Positions 8,676 to 18,791 of a stretch of 64,000 bases of DNA are shown in pieces. The DNA is from Chitinophaga oryziterrae (GTDB lineage Bacteria > Bacteroidota > Bacteroidia > Chitinophagales > Chitinophagaceae): positions 682,001 to 746,000 of the forward strand of contig NZ_WRXO01000002.1 of assembly GCF_009758125.1 (NCBI RefSeq). The letters are read 5' to 3'. How positions within the stretch are numbered: position 1 is the stretch's first letter; each line of letters starts with the position of its first letter. The notes beneath the pieces are model-generated. The model was given only the letters and a program-made list of their open reading frames with translations. It ran no database searches and was not told where the DNA came from. Position numbers and translations under genes: made by a program.

Positions 8676-11363
8676 TTAGTGCCTGGTTGTATCAGTAGTG
8701 TTCTTTTTCTTAAAGAGATTACCTAATGTACTTTTTACTGCCTGTCCGGCTTGTTTTCCTGCATCCTGCAATGGTTGGGATTTGGTAGTATTGCTATCTT
8801 TTTTGCCAGTCAGTTGTTTGGTCAGTTCATCCTTAACAGATGCAATGGCCTGATTCTTTACATGTTGTATCGTATCTTTTAATGCGGCTTTTACAGTATC
8901 TACTTTATTCTTTACAAGCGTGGCTGCCTGGTCTTTCAGATTGTTCATTGCTGCGCCGGCCGTTTCCTGTAAATCTGTTTTATAAGTGGGTTTAGTGATA
9001 TTGCCACCTAATAATACATTCAGGTGAACACTATCACTCACATTTACAGGGATGCCTTTATTGGTAGCTGCTGTAGCCAGGCTGTTTACCAGCGCATCTC
9101 CCTGTTTGCCGATAATGCTGCGGGGCAGTGTCATCTGCATTACATAATCCAGCGACTGATCAAACCCATGAGAACCACCTACCAGCATATTGATACCTCC
9201 CGCTTTCAGATTGAATGGTTTTACTTTTACACGACCATCTTCAAAAGAGAAATAGGTTTTGATATCTTTTAAGGAGATATTCTTTAACTGGTTTACATTC
9301 AGTGTGCTGGCCAGTTGCTCTACCGGTGCGAATTTCTGCAATACACCTTCTATCAGCAACAGGTTACCATCACCGGTAAGACTGCTCATTACCGGCATCA
9401 TATCCTTACCCAGTTTGCCTTTCAGACTTAACTGCGAAGTGATCTTGCCAGAGAGGAACTGTCCAACCGGCATTAATTTCTGTACAGTATTAAAGGCATT
9501 GAATGTTTCTTTTACGTCTACATTCTGCACATTATAAGCCATCGTGATATCAGGAGTAAGCGGCGTGTTTTTAGTACTGTAGCTACCGTTTACTTCCATG
9601 TTGCCCTGCAATGCATTGGCTTTGATCTGCTGCATGGTTACCGTCTGATCTTTCAGCAATAATGAACCGGAAACATTATTCATATCCAGTTTGTCGTAAT
9701 GCACTTTATCTACCTGTGCCTGTACGGTGAAATCCAGGTTGGCAGGAACTACAAATGGCGCACTGGTATCCGGTGCAGCAGTAGTAGTGGTTGTGGTAGT
9801 ACCCATCCATTTATCCAGGTTCACCTGATCTGCTTTTACTGCCAGTTTACCATCCAGCGGAGCGTTCTTGAATACATATGCCAGCATATTATTCACTTCC
9901 CCGTTTGCCTGGAAGTTAGTGCCCATATACTGACCGTCAAATTTCTGTACGGTTACATTCTTAGGGTTGAATACCATAGAAAGGTTGTTCACCTTGACGC
10001 CATCGGGATAGTCTTTGCTGCGGTATAACAGATTGCTTACGATCAGTGTTCCTGCTGCATAGAAACGGTCGTATTCCTGTTTCTCTATAGCGCTCATATT
10101 ACCTTTGGCGTTCACGTCAGCATCCAGTATACCACTTAATGCAGTACCTTCTTCCAGCTTCACGAACTGCGTTACTTTGGAGAGGTCCAGTTTACCTTTC
10201 ACAGCACCATCCACATACATATCGGATATAGGTGTTTTCACCAGTAAACGCATATCGATAGGGGTGTTATCCATTTCCAGGTGAGCGGAAGGCATATCCA
10301 CAATCGTATGATCAGGCACACCGTCCGCATTCTTTATATTCAGGGCGATCTGTATATTCTTTACAGGCTTAGGCAGATCAGGATACTGGAAGAACCCGTT
10401 CTTTACATCCAGGTGTAAACCAAAGGCCGGCATCTGGGTAGCGCTGTAGGTTCCTTTCACAAAGCCATCGAAGGCAGTGGTACCATCTGTTTTTATCTTA
10501 TCAAAATCCTTCATGAAAATGGCGGGTACCAGGGACAGGATATCCTTGAATTTTGTAGAAGGAGCTTTCATGGTAAGGTCCATGCCGTAAGTGCTGTCAT
10601 TCACCATCTTAAAGAAACCCTGTACAGCCAGTTGCAGATTGTTAAGGGTAACATCGCCTTTCTGCAGGGTGTAGGTGCTTGTTTTGTTATCTACCTGTAC
10701 ATCTGCTTCCATTTTGGTATGGGTACGCAGGAGATAGGGGATAAGGCCGTAATGGAAGGTAACGGCAGCGGCTTCGGTGCTGGTTTGTAAAGTGAACAGG
10801 TCTTGTGTGAAATCACCTTTACCCTGGTGGTCCAGGTCTTCTATCAGTAATCCCATACCACCCTGTTCATCTTCATAACTGATCATCGCATCTTCGATCT
10901 TATACTGTTGCAGGCTGAGTGCAAAAGAGGCTGTATCGGTTGTTGCGGTGGTCGTTACGGTATCCGGCTTGGTAATGTTCCAGTTAGCCTCTCCGTTCTT
11001 ATGAACGATAGCATGGATACGTGGAGCCGTTACTGATACGTTATAAATATCCATTTTACCGCCTTTGATCACACTCATGAGATTCAGGGCCAGATCGATC
11101 TTTTTTACAGAGATAAGGGTATCACCTTCAAAAGGTGCCCTGTTGATAACCTGTAAGTCTTCAATAGCTACAGCAAGCCTGGGGAAATGCCGGATAAGAC
11201 TGATATCTACATCCTTAAAATCCACATTGGCATTCAGTTGTTTGTTCAGCTCTGTTTTTGCAATGGACATGATTTTTCCCTTGAAAAAATAAGGGATGGC
11301 TATTGCAGCTGCTATGAGTACTACGAAAATGATCCCTACTACTTTGAGGATTTTCTTGAACAT
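8676..11363 (-). CDS. AsmA-family protein
   Basis: AsmA-like proteins are inner-membrane-anchored periplasmic proteins linked to outer-membrane assembly or lipid transport. This 895-residue member has an N-terminal membrane anchor (residues 5-24, ILKVVGIIFVVLIAAAIAIP). The typical AsmA start follows (KTELNKQLNANVDFKDVDIS, ISLIRHFPRLAVAIEDLQV). A long beta-rich body comes next, then the family's C-terminal region (LQKFAPVEQLASTLNVNQL). The last 120 residues are Lys/Thr/Gln-rich and probably disordered. It stands alone, divergent from trmH, with its own terminator. Confidence 0.9.
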   Translation of the reverse strand: MFKKILKVVGIIFVVLIAAAIAIPYFFKGKIMSIAKTELNKQLNANVDFKDVDISLIRHFPRLAVAIEDLQVINRAPFEGDTLISVKKIDLALNLMSVIKGGKMDIYNVSVTAPRIHAIVHKNGEANWNITKPDTVTTTATTDTASFALSLQQYKIEDAMISYEDEQGGMGLLIEDLDHQGKGDFTQDLFTLQTSTEAAAVTFHYGLIPYLLRTHTKMEADVQVDNKTSTYTLQKGDVTLNNLQLAVQGFFKMVNDSTYGMDLTMKAPSTKFKDILSLVPAIFMKDFDKIKTDGTTAFDGFVKGTYSATQMPAFGLHLDVKNGFFQYPDLPKPVKNIQIALNIKNADGVPDHTIVDMPSAHLEMDNTPIDMRLLVKTPISDMYVDGAVKGKLDLSKVTQFVKLEEGTALSGILDADVNAKGNMSAIEKQEYDRFYAAGTLIVSNLLYRSKDYPDGVKVNNLSMVFNPKNVTVQKFDGQYMGTNFQANGEVNNMLAYVFKNAPLDGKLAVKADQVNLDKWMGTTTTTTTAAPDTSAPFVVPANLDFTVQAQVDKVHYDKLDMNNVSGSLLLKDQTVTMQQIKANALQGNMEVNGSYSTKNTPLTPDITMAYNVQNVDVKETFNAFNTVQKLMPVGQFLSGKITSQLSLKGKLGKDMMPVMSSLTGDGNLLLIEGVLQKFAPVEQLASTLNVNQLKNISLKDIKTYFSFEDGRVKVKPFNLKAGGINMLVGGSHGFDQSLDYVMQMTLPRSIIGKQGDALVNSLATAATNKGIPVNVSDSVHLNVLLGGNITKPTYKTDLQETAGAAMNNLKDQAATLVKNKVDTVKAALKDTIQHVKNQAIASVKDELTKQLTGKKDSNTTKSQPLQDAGKQAGQAVKSTLGNLFKKKNTTDTTRH

Positions 11364-11423
11364 ATGTTGAATAAAGGTTTTTTGTTATGTATGAAGGTAA
11401 TAAGGAAAAGCGGTATTTTAAGT

Positions 11424-11431
11424 TATTTTTG
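11424..11431 (+). promoter_or_regulatory. Putative trmH -7 promoter box (TATTTTTG)
   Basis: This matches TAnnTTTG and lies 27 bases before the chosen trmH ATG. It leaves the earlier in-frame TTG at 11453 too close to the transcription start to be favoured. Confidence 0.45.
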
Positions 11432-11458
11432 CCCCTGTAAATTTATATATTATTGATT

Positions 11459-12055
11459 ATGACACCGGAACGTAGAGAAAGGTTGCTATCCGTATTAAAC
11501 AAACGACAATCCGGACTGACAGTGGTCCTGGAAAACGTACAGGACCCACATAACATTTCTGCTGTGATGCGTACCTGCGATGCTGTAGGTATCCAGGAAA
11601 TCTATGTGCTGAACAACAAGATCCCCAAACATAAGAAATGGGGGGCTAAAAGTTCCAGCAGTGCGGCCAGATGGCTTACTATCCATCAGTTTTCCGATGT
11701 GGATGAATGTGTGGCCGCTTTAAGACAAAAATATGAGAAGATTTATACGACCCATTTGTCATCAGATGCGGTAGGATTATATGAGATAGATTTCACAGGT
11801 TCTGTAGCCCTGGTATTTGGTAATGAACATGGTGGGGTTAGTGATGAAATAAGGGCATTGGCAGATGGGAATTTTATCATCCCGCAGGTAGGCATTATCC
11901 AGTCTTTAAACATCTCTGTGGCCTGTGCAGTGAGTATTTATGAGGCATTAAGACAACGGACCCTGGCAGGGCTTTATAATCAGAAAAACCTGCCACCCGA
12001 GCAATATGATAGTTTACTGGAACAATGGGGATTTTTTGGAGAAGATTTACCATAA
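11459..12055 (+). CDS. trmH: tRNA/rRNA 2'-O-methyltransferase of the SpoU/TrmH family
   Basis: SpoU-type SPOUT methyltransferases methylate the ribose 2'-OH of RNA; TrmH targets guanosine 18 in the tRNA D-loop. The three SPOUT motifs are seen. Motif 1 is VLENVQDPHNISAVMRTCDA, with the catalytic-type Asn and Arg. Motif 2 is ALVFGNEHGGVSDE. Motif 3 is IPQVGIIQSLNISVACAVSI. The ATG at 11459 is chosen over an upstream TTG. The 198-residue length and C-terminal extension fit TrmH better than the longer RlmB. Exact target assignment is by family resemblance. Confidence 0.88.
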   Translation: MTPERRERLLSVLNKRQSGLTVVLENVQDPHNISAVMRTCDAVGIQEIYVLNNKIPKHKKWGAKSSSSAARWLTIHQFSDVDECVAALRQKYEKIYTTHLSSDAVGLYEIDFTGSVALVFGNEHGGVSDEIRALADGNFIIPQVGIIQSLNISVACAVSIYEALRQRTLAGLYNQKNLPPEQYDSLLEQWGFFGEDLP

Positions 12056-12091
12056 AAAAAGCCGGTTCGATGTTTCGGACCGGCTTTTTTT
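12054..12091. terminator. Bidirectional terminator between trmH and nrdA
   Basis: A GC-rich stem pairs GCCGGTTCGA with TTCGGACCGGC, including one G-T wobble. A-runs and T-runs flank it on both strands, so it can end both convergent transcripts. Confidence 0.9.
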
Positions 12092-12107
12092 ATAAGAATA
12101 ATATTCA

Positions 12108-14558
12108 TCATGCACTGCAGGTTACACAACCTTCTTCCATGGTACAAACTGCACCTTCAATAAATTCAACTTCATCCAGGGATGGGTCAACTTTCTTTGC
12201 GGTAGCTGTAGCAACGGTAGCTGCTGTTGCAGTAGCAGTAGCTGATTCTGCGGCAGCTGCTGTTTTAGCGACCATAGGCTCCATATTCTGTCCACCTTGT
12301 TTTTCAACAGTGAACTGTACGGCCTGTGTAGCAGCCTGTGTACGCAGATAGTACATACCGGTTTTCAAACCTTTCTTCCAGCCATAGAAGTGCATAGAAG
12401 TTAATTTGGAGGCAGACGGTGTGTCTACGAACAGGTTCAGTGATTGCGACTGGCATACATAAGCGCCACGATCAGCAGCCATGTCTATGATGGTACGTTG
12501 TTTGATTTCCCAAACAGTTTTGTACAGTTCTTTTATCGGAGCAGGTATTTCTGCGATGTTCTGGATAGATCCGTTTGCAGCAATGATCCTGTTCTTCATA
12601 TCTCCGTCCCACAGTCCCAGTTCTACCAGGTCTTTCAGCAGGTGTTTGTTCACGATCACAAACTCACCACTTAATACACGGCGTGTATAAATGTTGGAAG
12701 TGTATGGTTCAAAACACTCGTTGTTACCGAGGATCTGTGAAGTGGATGCGGTAGGCATCGGAGCTACCAGCAGTGAGTTGCGGATACCATGTTCTATGAT
12801 CTCGGCTTTCAGTGCTTTCCAGTCCCAGCGTGTGGAAGGTGTAACACCCCACATATCAAACTGCAGGATACCTTTTGATGCAGGTGAACCAGGGAAGGTT
12901 TCATAAGCACCGTCTTTCTTAGCCAGATCTCTTGATGCTGATAATGCAGCATAATAGATGGTTTCGAAGATATCTTTATTCAGTTGTTTTGCTTCTTCGC
13001 TTTCGAACGGATAACGCATCAGGATGAACGCATCTGCCAGACCCTGCACACCTAATCCGATAGGACGGTGACGCATGTTGCTGTTACGCGCTTCCTCAAC
13101 AGGATAAAAGTTATTATCGATGATGCGGTTCAGGTTCAGCGTAGCCTGATAAGTTACTTCATATAATTTATCATGATTGAATTTACCGTTAGTGATATAA
13201 CTAGGCAGCGCAAGGGAAGCCAGGTTACATACAGCTATTTCGTTAGCGTCTGTATATTCAATGATCTCGGTACACAGGTTGGAACTCTTGATGGTACCCA
13301 GGTTCTGCTGATTTGATTTGCGGTTGGCAGCATCTTTATACAGCAGGTAAGGGTTACCTGTTTCAATCTGCGCATCCAGGATAGCAAACCAGAGGTCCTG
13401 TGCTTTTACCACTTTACGGGCGCGGTTTTCTGATTCGTACTGTGCATACAGTGCTTCGAACTTCTCGCCCCAGCACTCATGTAATCCTGGTGCTTCGTGA
13501 GGACAGAACAAACTCCAGTCACCATTTTCCTCAACACGTTTCATAAACAGATCGGGCATCCACAATGCGTAGAAAAGATCTCTCGCACGCATTTCTTCTT
13601 TACCATGGTTCTTACGCAGGTCTAAGAATTCAAAGATATCTGCATGCCATGGTTCCAGGTAAATAGCAAAAGCACCTTTACGTTTTCCTCCGCCCTGGTC
13701 CACATAACGTGCAGTGTCGTTAAACACACGCAGCATTGGGATGATACCGTTGGAAGTACCGTTAGTGCCGCTGATATAAGAGCCCGTAGCGCGGATATTA
13801 TGGATGCTGAGACCAATACCACCGGCACTCTGGGATATCTTAGCCGTTTGTTTCAGTGTATCGTAGATACCTTCGATGCTATCGTCCTGCATAGTTAACA
13901 GGAAGCAGCTGGACATCTGTGGTTTAGGCGTACCTGCATTGAACAGGGTAGGCGTACCATGTGTGAACCAGCGCTCACTCATCAGGTTGTACGTTTTCAG
14001 TACAGAGTCGATATCTTCCTTGTGGATACCAACAGACACGCGCATAAACATATGCTGCGGACGTTCAGCCACTTTACCATCCAGTTTCAGCAGGTAAGAA
14101 CGTTCCAGTGTTTTAAAACCGAAATAGTCAAATGAGAAATCGCGGTCGTATATAATATTGGAGTCCAGGATATCCGCATTCTTCTTAATGATCTCCCACA
14201 CATCATCTGCCAGTAATGGGGCAGGCTTTCCTACTTTCGGATCAACATATTCGAACAGTTTCTTCATCGTTTTGGAAAACGACTTCACTGTGTTTTTATG
14301 TAAATTACTTACTGCTATGCGTGATGCAAGCAATGCGTAATCAGGATGTTTAGTAGTAAGCGACGCTGCTGTTTCAGCAGCGAGGTTATCCAGTTCAGTA
14401 GTAGTAACGCCATCATATAATCCGAGGATTACTTTCTTGGCCACATCAACAGCATCTACGTATTCTGCATTCAACCCATAACACAGCTTCTCTACGCGGG
14501 CAGTGATCTTGTCAAACTTTACCGCTTCTTTGCGGCCGTCGCGTTTTATTACAAACAT
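12108..14558 (-). CDS. nrdA: Class I ribonucleoside-diphosphate reductase, alpha subunit
   Basis: NrdA reduces ribonucleoside diphosphates to deoxy forms. An N-terminal ATP-cone covers about residues 1-90 ([18 protein letters not shown]). The active-site pieces are present: the SSC cysteine in [17 protein letters not shown] with Asn, radical Cys and Glu, [11 protein letters not shown], and the [15 protein letters not shown] pair Tyr736-Tyr737 in GMYYLRT. The C-terminal swing-arm cysteines are Cys811 and Cys814 in GCVTCSA, with another at Cys805. Between the core and this tail lies an unusual Ala/Thr tract at about residues 766-789. The gene follows nrdB with an 89-base gap, forming nrdB-nrdA. 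Confidence 0.97.
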   Translation of the reverse strand: MFVIKRDGRKEAVKFDKITARVEKLCYGLNAEYVDAVDVAKKVILGLYDGVTTTELDNLAAETAASLTTKHPDYALLASRIAVSNLHKNTVKSFSKTMKKLFEYVDPKVGKPAPLLADDVWEIIKKNADILDSNIIYDRDFSFDYFGFKTLERSYLLKLDGKVAERPQHMFMRVSVGIHKEDIDSVLKTYNLMSERWFTHGTPTLFNAGTPKPQMSSCFLLTMQDDSIEGIYDTLKQTAKISQSAGGIGLSIHNIRATGSYISGTNGTSNGIIPMLRVFNDTARYVDQGGGKRKGAFAIYLEPWHADIFEFLDLRKNHGKEEMRARDLFYALWMPDLFMKRVEENGDWSLFCPHEAPGLHECWGEKFEALYAQYESENRARKVVKAQDLWFAILDAQIETGNPYLLYKDAANRKSNQQNLGTIKSSNLCTEIIEYTDANEIAVCNLASLALPSYITNGKFNHDKLYEVTYQATLNLNRIIDNNFYPVEEARNSNMRHRPIGLGVQGLADAFILMRYPFESEEAKQLNKDIFETIYYAALSASRDLAKKDGAYETFPGSPASKGILQFDMWGVTPSTRWDWKALKAEIIEHGIRNSLLVAPMPTASTSQILGNNECFEPYTSNIYTRRVLSGEFVIVNKHLLKDLVELGLWDGDMKNRIIAANGSIQNIAEIPAPIKELYKTVWEIKQRTIIDMAADRGAYVCQSQSLNLFVDTPSASKLTSMHFYGWKKGLKTGMYYLRTQAATQAVQFTVEKQGGQNMEPMVAKTAAAAESATATATAATVATATAKKVDPSLDEVEFIEGAVCTMEEGCVTCSA

Positions 14559-14596
14559 GGTTAAATGAATTTAAAGAGGTTAGTGTTTAAAAAAGT

Positions 14597-14633
14597 TGGC
14601 ATAATCTCGCAGTTCTATGCAATTATTATGCCT
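14597..14633 (-). other. Hairpin in the nrdB-nrdA gap
   Basis: GGCATAAT at 14597-14604 is complementary to ATTATGCC at 14626-14633. It lies in the 89-base gap between the two reductase genes and lacks a strong T-run. It may be an RNA processing or attenuation structure; this is not established. Confidence 0.35.
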
Positions 14634-14647
14634 TAGATATATATCGG

Positions 14648-15625
14648 TTAAAAATCTTCATCAAGACTGAAAGCCTGATTATCTTTTCCTGAAGACATGA
14701 CGCCTGACTTCTGATAATCACCTACACGTTTCTCGAAGAAATTGGTTTTACCCTGCAGAGAAATCATCTCCATGAAATCAAAAGGATTCGCTGTATTGTA
14801 TACTTTGGAATATCCCAGTTCTGATAACCAACGGTCTGCTACAAACTCAATATACTCAGACATCAGTGTACTGTTCATTCCGATCAGTCCTACAGGCAGG
14901 GCTTCTGTGATAAATTCCTTTTCAATTTTTACAGCGTCCAGGATAATGTTCTGTACTGCTTCCTCAGATAATCTGTTTTCCAGCATCTTATACAGCAGAC
15001 AGGCAAATTCACAATGCAATCCTTCATCGCGGCTGATCAGTTCATTGGAGAAAGTAAGACCCGGCATCAGACCTCTTTTCTTTAACCAGAAGATCGAACA
15101 AAAACTACCACTGAAGAAAATTCCTTCTACGGCAGCAAATGCTACCAGACGTTCTGCAAAGTTTCCGTTATCAATCCAGCGCAATGCCCATTCTGCTTTT
15201 TTCTTAACAGCAGGAACAGTTTCGATGGCATGAAATAAACGATCTTTTTCAGAAGGGTCCTTTACGTAGGTATCTATTAATAAGGCGTAAGTTTCAGAAT
15301 GAATGTTTTCCATCATGATCTGGAAACCGTAAAAACAACGGGCTTCCGGAATCTGCACCTCGCTCATGAAATTCACGGCAAGATTCTCATTCACAATACC
15401 ATCACTGGCAGCAAAAAAAGCAAGTACATGTGTAATGAAATGACGCTCTCCGTCATTCAGGTTTCCCCAGTCCTTAAGGTCCGAACTCAGGTCAATTTCT
15501 TCAGCCGTCCAGAAACTGGCTTCATGCTGCTTATATTTTTCCCACACTTTTGGATAGTTGATTGGGAGAAGTACAAATCGATCTTTATTTTCTCTTAATA
15601 GCAACTCATTCTCATGATTCATCAC
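14648..15625 (-). CDS. nrdB: Class Ia ribonucleoside-diphosphate reductase, beta subunit
   Basis: NrdB holds the diiron-tyrosyl radical that starts catalysis in NrdA. By alignment to the mouse R2 pattern, the ligands are Asp75 ([11 protein letters not shown]), Glu106 and His109 (MENIHSETY), Glu167 (AAVEGIFF), and Glu201 and His204 (RDEGLHCEF). The radical tyrosine is Tyr113 in HSETY, so this is a tyrosyl-radical enzyme and not a class Ic variant. The 325-residue length and the eukaryote-like ARCFYGFQ segment are common in Bacteroidota. The C-terminal tail (AFSLDEDF) is the expected NrdA-docking peptide. Confidence 0.96.
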   Translation of the reverse strand: MMNHENELLLRENKDRFVLLPINYPKVWEKYKQHEASFWTAEEIDLSSDLKDWGNLNDGERHFITHVLAFFAASDGIVNENLAVNFMSEVQIPEARCFYGFQIMMENIHSETYALLIDTYVKDPSEKDRLFHAIETVPAVKKKAEWALRWIDNGNFAERLVAFAAVEGIFFSGSFCSIFWLKKRGLMPGLTFSNELISRDEGLHCEFACLLYKMLENRLSEEAVQNIILDAVKIEKEFITEALPVGLIGMNSTLMSEYIEFVADRWLSELGYSKVYNTANPFDFMEMISLQGKTNFFEKRVGDYQKSGVMSSGKDNQAFSLDEDF

Positions 15626-16119
15626 TCAATATGTTTTTATATGGTTAACGGTTATAGATAGAATGGACGTAACGAAAGAAATTAAATTCCTGCGTTGATT
15701 GCCTGGACCCCTTACGTTATTACCCTTTTTTTAAAATATTCCCTAAAGATGACTTTTGGCTGGTCTTGGGATCGGGATTTTTGTCATCCCCCGATAAATC
15801 ACACAACCGTGTCAGGAACTGTACAAATGTACACACGAATGTGCCTGCAAGATTTTTAAGTTTTTAACAGAATGTGGAAAAAGAAGAATGGGATTTAGAA
15901 GATATAGCATGGCGGCTCTTTCATGGGAGAGAGGGGTATGAATAAAACTTTAAACGCACACAAAACGCACATAACAGCTTAAAATTTATTTAAATATTTC
16001 CAATGATTTTCGTACATAAATTACCCCTTTCGTAGTAAGACAAATTTTTGTTAAAACCCCTGCTGAGAGCTGAATAACAATTATTTATTGCACATATTTA
16101 CAAATAAATACATCCGTTT
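15626..16119. other. Divergent intergenic region upstream of nrdB and the ABC gene
   Basis: No gene was seen in these 494 bases. On the minus strand TACATTTG (15831-15824) fits the -7 consensus and would give nrdB a leader of about 190 bases. The box sits inside the double palindrome TGTACAAATGTACA at 15820-15833. The leader holds an inverted repeat ATCGGG (15771-15776) / CCCGAT (15790-15795). Further right, CGCACA occurs twice, 15 bases apart, near 15954-15970. None of these matches the NrdR box or a riboswitch that I recognise. Confidence 0.5.
15820..15833 (-). promoter_or_regulatory. Palindromic -7 region of nrdB
   Basis: TGTACA-AA-TGTACA is a repeat of a self-complementary hexamer. It overlaps a TAnnTTTG-type -7 box reading toward nrdB. 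A repressor binding the palindrome would block the promoter directly; this is inference. Confidence 0.4.
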
Positions 16120-16752
16120 ATGCAATCTGCTGTACTCACCTTAAAAGATATTACCAAGGCTTATCACGATACGGTCATTCTGGACATTCCGGAATTGCAG
16201 TTACAGCATAATATTTACTGGCTGCTGGGTGGCAACGGCGCAGGTAAAACTACCAGTATGAAGGTGATGGCGGGATTGATACCTTTTAAGGGAGATATAC
16301 AACTGGAGAATAATATTAGTTGCCGAAAGCAACCAGTTCAGTACCGCCGGTTTGTGAATTATGCAGAGGCTGAACCGGTATACCCCGGCTTCCTCACTGG
16401 TAATGACTTAGTTAGCCTTTATTTAAAAACAAAAGGAAACGGATACCAGGATATTAAGGAACTGATTGAACTTTTAAGTATCCACACATTTATCCACAGA
16501 CCTGTTAGTACCTATTCCAGCGGCATGCTTAAAAAGTTATCCCTGCTGCTGGCTTTTACCGGTACTCCCAAAGTGATCTTATTGGATGAACCATTAATAA
16601 CACTTGATAAACAGACTGTTCCATTACTGTACGACATGGTAGAATCTTTTTACACAAAACATGGGGTTACTTTCTGCATTACCTCTCACCAGCCTGTCAG
16701 CGCGGTGTCTATTCAATTACAGGTACAGGAAAGAAACATTGTAAAAATTTAA
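16120..16752 (+). CDS. ABC transporter ATP-binding protein
   Basis: This 210-residue ATPase has a Walker A motif GGNGAGKTTS near residue 40. The ABC signature region reads YSSGMLKKLSLL, a common variant with SSGM in place of LSGGQ, and Walker B is PKVILLDEPLI. A switch histidine is seen in CITSHQP. It lies 5 bases ahead of a polytopic membrane protein, so the two likely form one exporter of the ABC-2 type. The substrate is unknown. No clear SBP or adaptor is nearby. Confidence 0.92.
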   Translation: MQSAVLTLKDITKAYHDTVILDIPELQLQHNIYWLLGGNGAGKTTSMKVMAGLIPFKGDIQLENNISCRKQPVQYRRFVNYAEAEPVYPGFLTGNDLVSLYLKTKGNGYQDIKELIELLSIHTFIHRPVSTYSSGMLKKLSLLLAFTGTPKVILLDEPLITLDKQTVPLLYDMVESFYTKHGVTFCITSHQPVSAVSIQLQVQERNIVKI

Positions 16753-16757
16753 CTACC

Positions 16758-17852
16758 ATGGCGTTATCAAAAGTATTCACCGCCAGGTATTACTCCCGTA
16801 ATACCGGCTTCTTTTTACTGGTATTCTATTTCTTCTTCGGCATAGTACCTGGTAATCAGCTCTTATCCTATCATTATGCCCTGATAATGGGTTTTCTAAC
16901 CAGCACAGGTATGTTGCTGATAACATTACTCATCTGGTTATTATACAACCTGAAATGCATGGCCTATGTGCAAAAGACATTGTCTGCCAGAGAAAACACT
17001 TTTTTATACGCTACCCTCGGCATCCTGGAAGGACCCCGTAAATGGCGTACGCTTTACTGGCTCCATTTTACTCTCTATGCTCCTGTCCTGGTATACAGTA
17101 TTGCCGCCATCCTGATAGCGGTTAAAATACATGCGTACCTGCCGGCAATCATCATTTTAGTTTTTAACATCATCATGACTATCATGCCTATGCGCAGTTA
17201 TGACCATAAAATAAAACATCCGGGTACTACACCCTTCTTTTCCGATTGGGTGCAATGGCTGAACCGCCGTTTCCGCAAACCTCTCTGGATGTTCTATATA
17301 TATGAACTGCTCAATGGTAATGTAAAAGCATTGGCGCTTACAAAGTTCGCCGGTGCATTGGTCCTGTTAATGGCCTGCTCTTTCATTGGGGACCAGCCAG
17401 ATAAACGTGTTGTATTGGTAGGACTCCTGCTCAATCTGCTGGCACATGGCGTATTAATATTCAATCACCGCCGCTTCGACGATCTTTATCTGTCCATGCT
17501 TCCCCAGTTACCTGTTCCTTTGTGGAAAAGATATATGCAGACAGGTACTACCTACCTGTTAATAATGCTACCGGAATTTATCCTGCTGCTCTTTAAAACA
17601 GGCCCTGCCGATTTACTGTTGTATATTACTTTTGGTCTCAGCATATTAATGCTGTTGCGCAGCCTGTTATATTTCCCGCAACTGGATCAGGATAAATATT
17701 TCCGCTGGGTATTCCTTGTTATAGTAGCCGGACTGTTCCTCTCTCTGGCATATTACTACTGGTATGCGGTAGTATTGTTCCAACTCACGGCGTTCGTTAT
17801 ATTTTATTTCAGATACTATCGTTACGAAGCTCCTTTACAGGAGGTGCAATAA
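16758..17852 (+). CDS. Polytopic membrane protein, likely ABC permease partner
   Basis: The 364-residue protein is very hydrophobic, with about ten predicted transmembrane segments, for example GFFLLVFYFFFGIVPG, LITLLIWLLYNL and WVFLVIVAGLFLSLAYYY. No named domain is recognised. Its start lies 5 bases after the stop of the ATP-binding gene, which is strong evidence for translation and function together. The closest known layout is the two-gene ABC-2-type exporter found in Bacteroidota, but the assignment rests on context. Confidence 0.82.
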   Translation: MALSKVFTARYYSRNTGFFLLVFYFFFGIVPGNQLLSYHYALIMGFLTSTGMLLITLLIWLLYNLKCMAYVQKTLSARENTFLYATLGILEGPRKWRTLYWLHFTLYAPVLVYSIAAILIAVKIHAYLPAIIILVFNIIMTIMPMRSYDHKIKHPGTTPFFSDWVQWLNRRFRKPLWMFYIYELLNGNVKALALTKFAGALVLLMACSFIGDQPDKRVVLVGLLLNLLAHGVLIFNHRRFDDLYLSMLPQLPVPLWKRYMQTGTTYLLIMLPEFILLLFKTGPADLLLYITFGLSILMLLRSLLYFPQLDQDKYFRWVFLVIVAGLFLSLAYYYWYAVVLFQLTAFVIFYFRYYRYEAPLQEVQ

Positions 17853-17905
17853 TCCCGGTAAAAGTTTACTTTTATGCATTCACCAATCTACCCTCTTAAA
17901 AAACA

Positions 17906-18778
17906 ATGGGACTATTATCTCGATTATTTGGCAGGAGCAAAAAAACGGCTAAAGAAGATGAGCAGCTGGCCGTTGTCAATGTTGCCAATGACGATATACG
18001 CATGAACTGGGCTATTGAAAAAGCAAGGGCGACCCTGCATTATTTTCAGAACAGCCTGATTGCACCTGAGCCTGATCAGCAATATTTTTCTGTGAAAGTA
18101 TTGATAGAAGATGGCACCAATAATGAACACCTGTGGTTAACAACACCCAGCTTCGATGAGGAAGGCAACCTGTTTGGTGTAGTAGGTAATAAACCAGTAT
18201 ATATTACTTCCGTTCATGAAGATCAGCGTATAGGAATTGATTCGCAGTTTATTTCTGACTGGATGATCATTGAAGACGGAAGATTGATAGGAGGGTACAC
18301 TATCCGCGCTATCAGGGATCAATTGCCGGAGGCGGAAAGATTTGATTTTGATAGAATGACAGGCCTTTATATTGATGATGGCGTTGATTATTTCATACAT
18401 GATTTCTCAACACCGGAAGGAGCTATTCTTTGCCTGGAAGATGCATATGATGAACAGGATATTGAAAAAGCAATTGCCTGTAAAAACTTCCTGGAAGAAG
18501 CCCGTTTATTATTGCATAATATGAATAATAGTACAGGTAATGAGGATATACTGGGATCAACTGCAGATGTATTGAGATTATCATTTATTAAAAACCTTAT
18601 GCAGGAAGGTTTTCCGGTATTTAAAGATCTCAGCCGTGCATATCCGCAAAGAGAAAAGATTACAGATAACCTGTACCTCATCACAGAAATCTGCACATTC
18701 CCTGATGGAGGAAGAAGCACTCAGAAGATTTATACTTTTAAGGAAGATGATGAATGGAAAGTATTAAATATTCAATGA
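17906..18778 (+). CDS. DUF2314 (YegJ-like) protein
   Basis: Residues about 30-140 match the DUF2314/YegJ pattern: MNWAIEKARATLHYF, then YFSVKVLIED, HLWLTTPSFDEEGNLFG, and VGNKPVYITSVHEDQRIGI. The domain's function is not established. The second half (residues 140-290) is a separate acidic region. There is no signal peptide, so the protein is probably cytoplasmic. It lies 53 bases downstream of the membrane-protein gene and 13 bases upstream of the oxidoreductase gene, so operon membership is possible. Confidence 0.8.
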   Translation: MGLLSRLFGRSKKTAKEDEQLAVVNVANDDIRMNWAIEKARATLHYFQNSLIAPEPDQQYFSVKVLIEDGTNNEHLWLTTPSFDEEGNLFGVVGNKPVYITSVHEDQRIGIDSQFISDWMIIEDGRLIGGYTIRAIRDQLPEAERFDFDRMTGLYIDDGVDYFIHDFSTPEGAILCLEDAYDEQDIEKAIACKNFLEEARLLLHNMNNSTGNEDILGSTADVLRLSFIKNLMQEGFPVFKDLSRAYPQREKITDNLYLITEICTFPDGGRSTQKIYTFKEDDEWKVLNIQ

Positions 18779-18791
18779 TAAATATCCATAG

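Noticed and set aside
15626..15800. Riboswitch in the nrdB leader
   Set aside because: The only clear pairing is one short hairpin; I could not match it to a known riboswitch class.
15800..15835. NrdR box upstream of nrdB
   Set aside because: ACACAACCGTGT and TGTACAAATGTACA do not fit the 16-bp NrdR consensus or its paired spacing.
16488..16502. TTTATCCACAG resembling a DnaA box
   Set aside because: It lies in the middle of the ABC ATPase gene, is single, and no dnaA/dnaN genes or clustered boxes are near.
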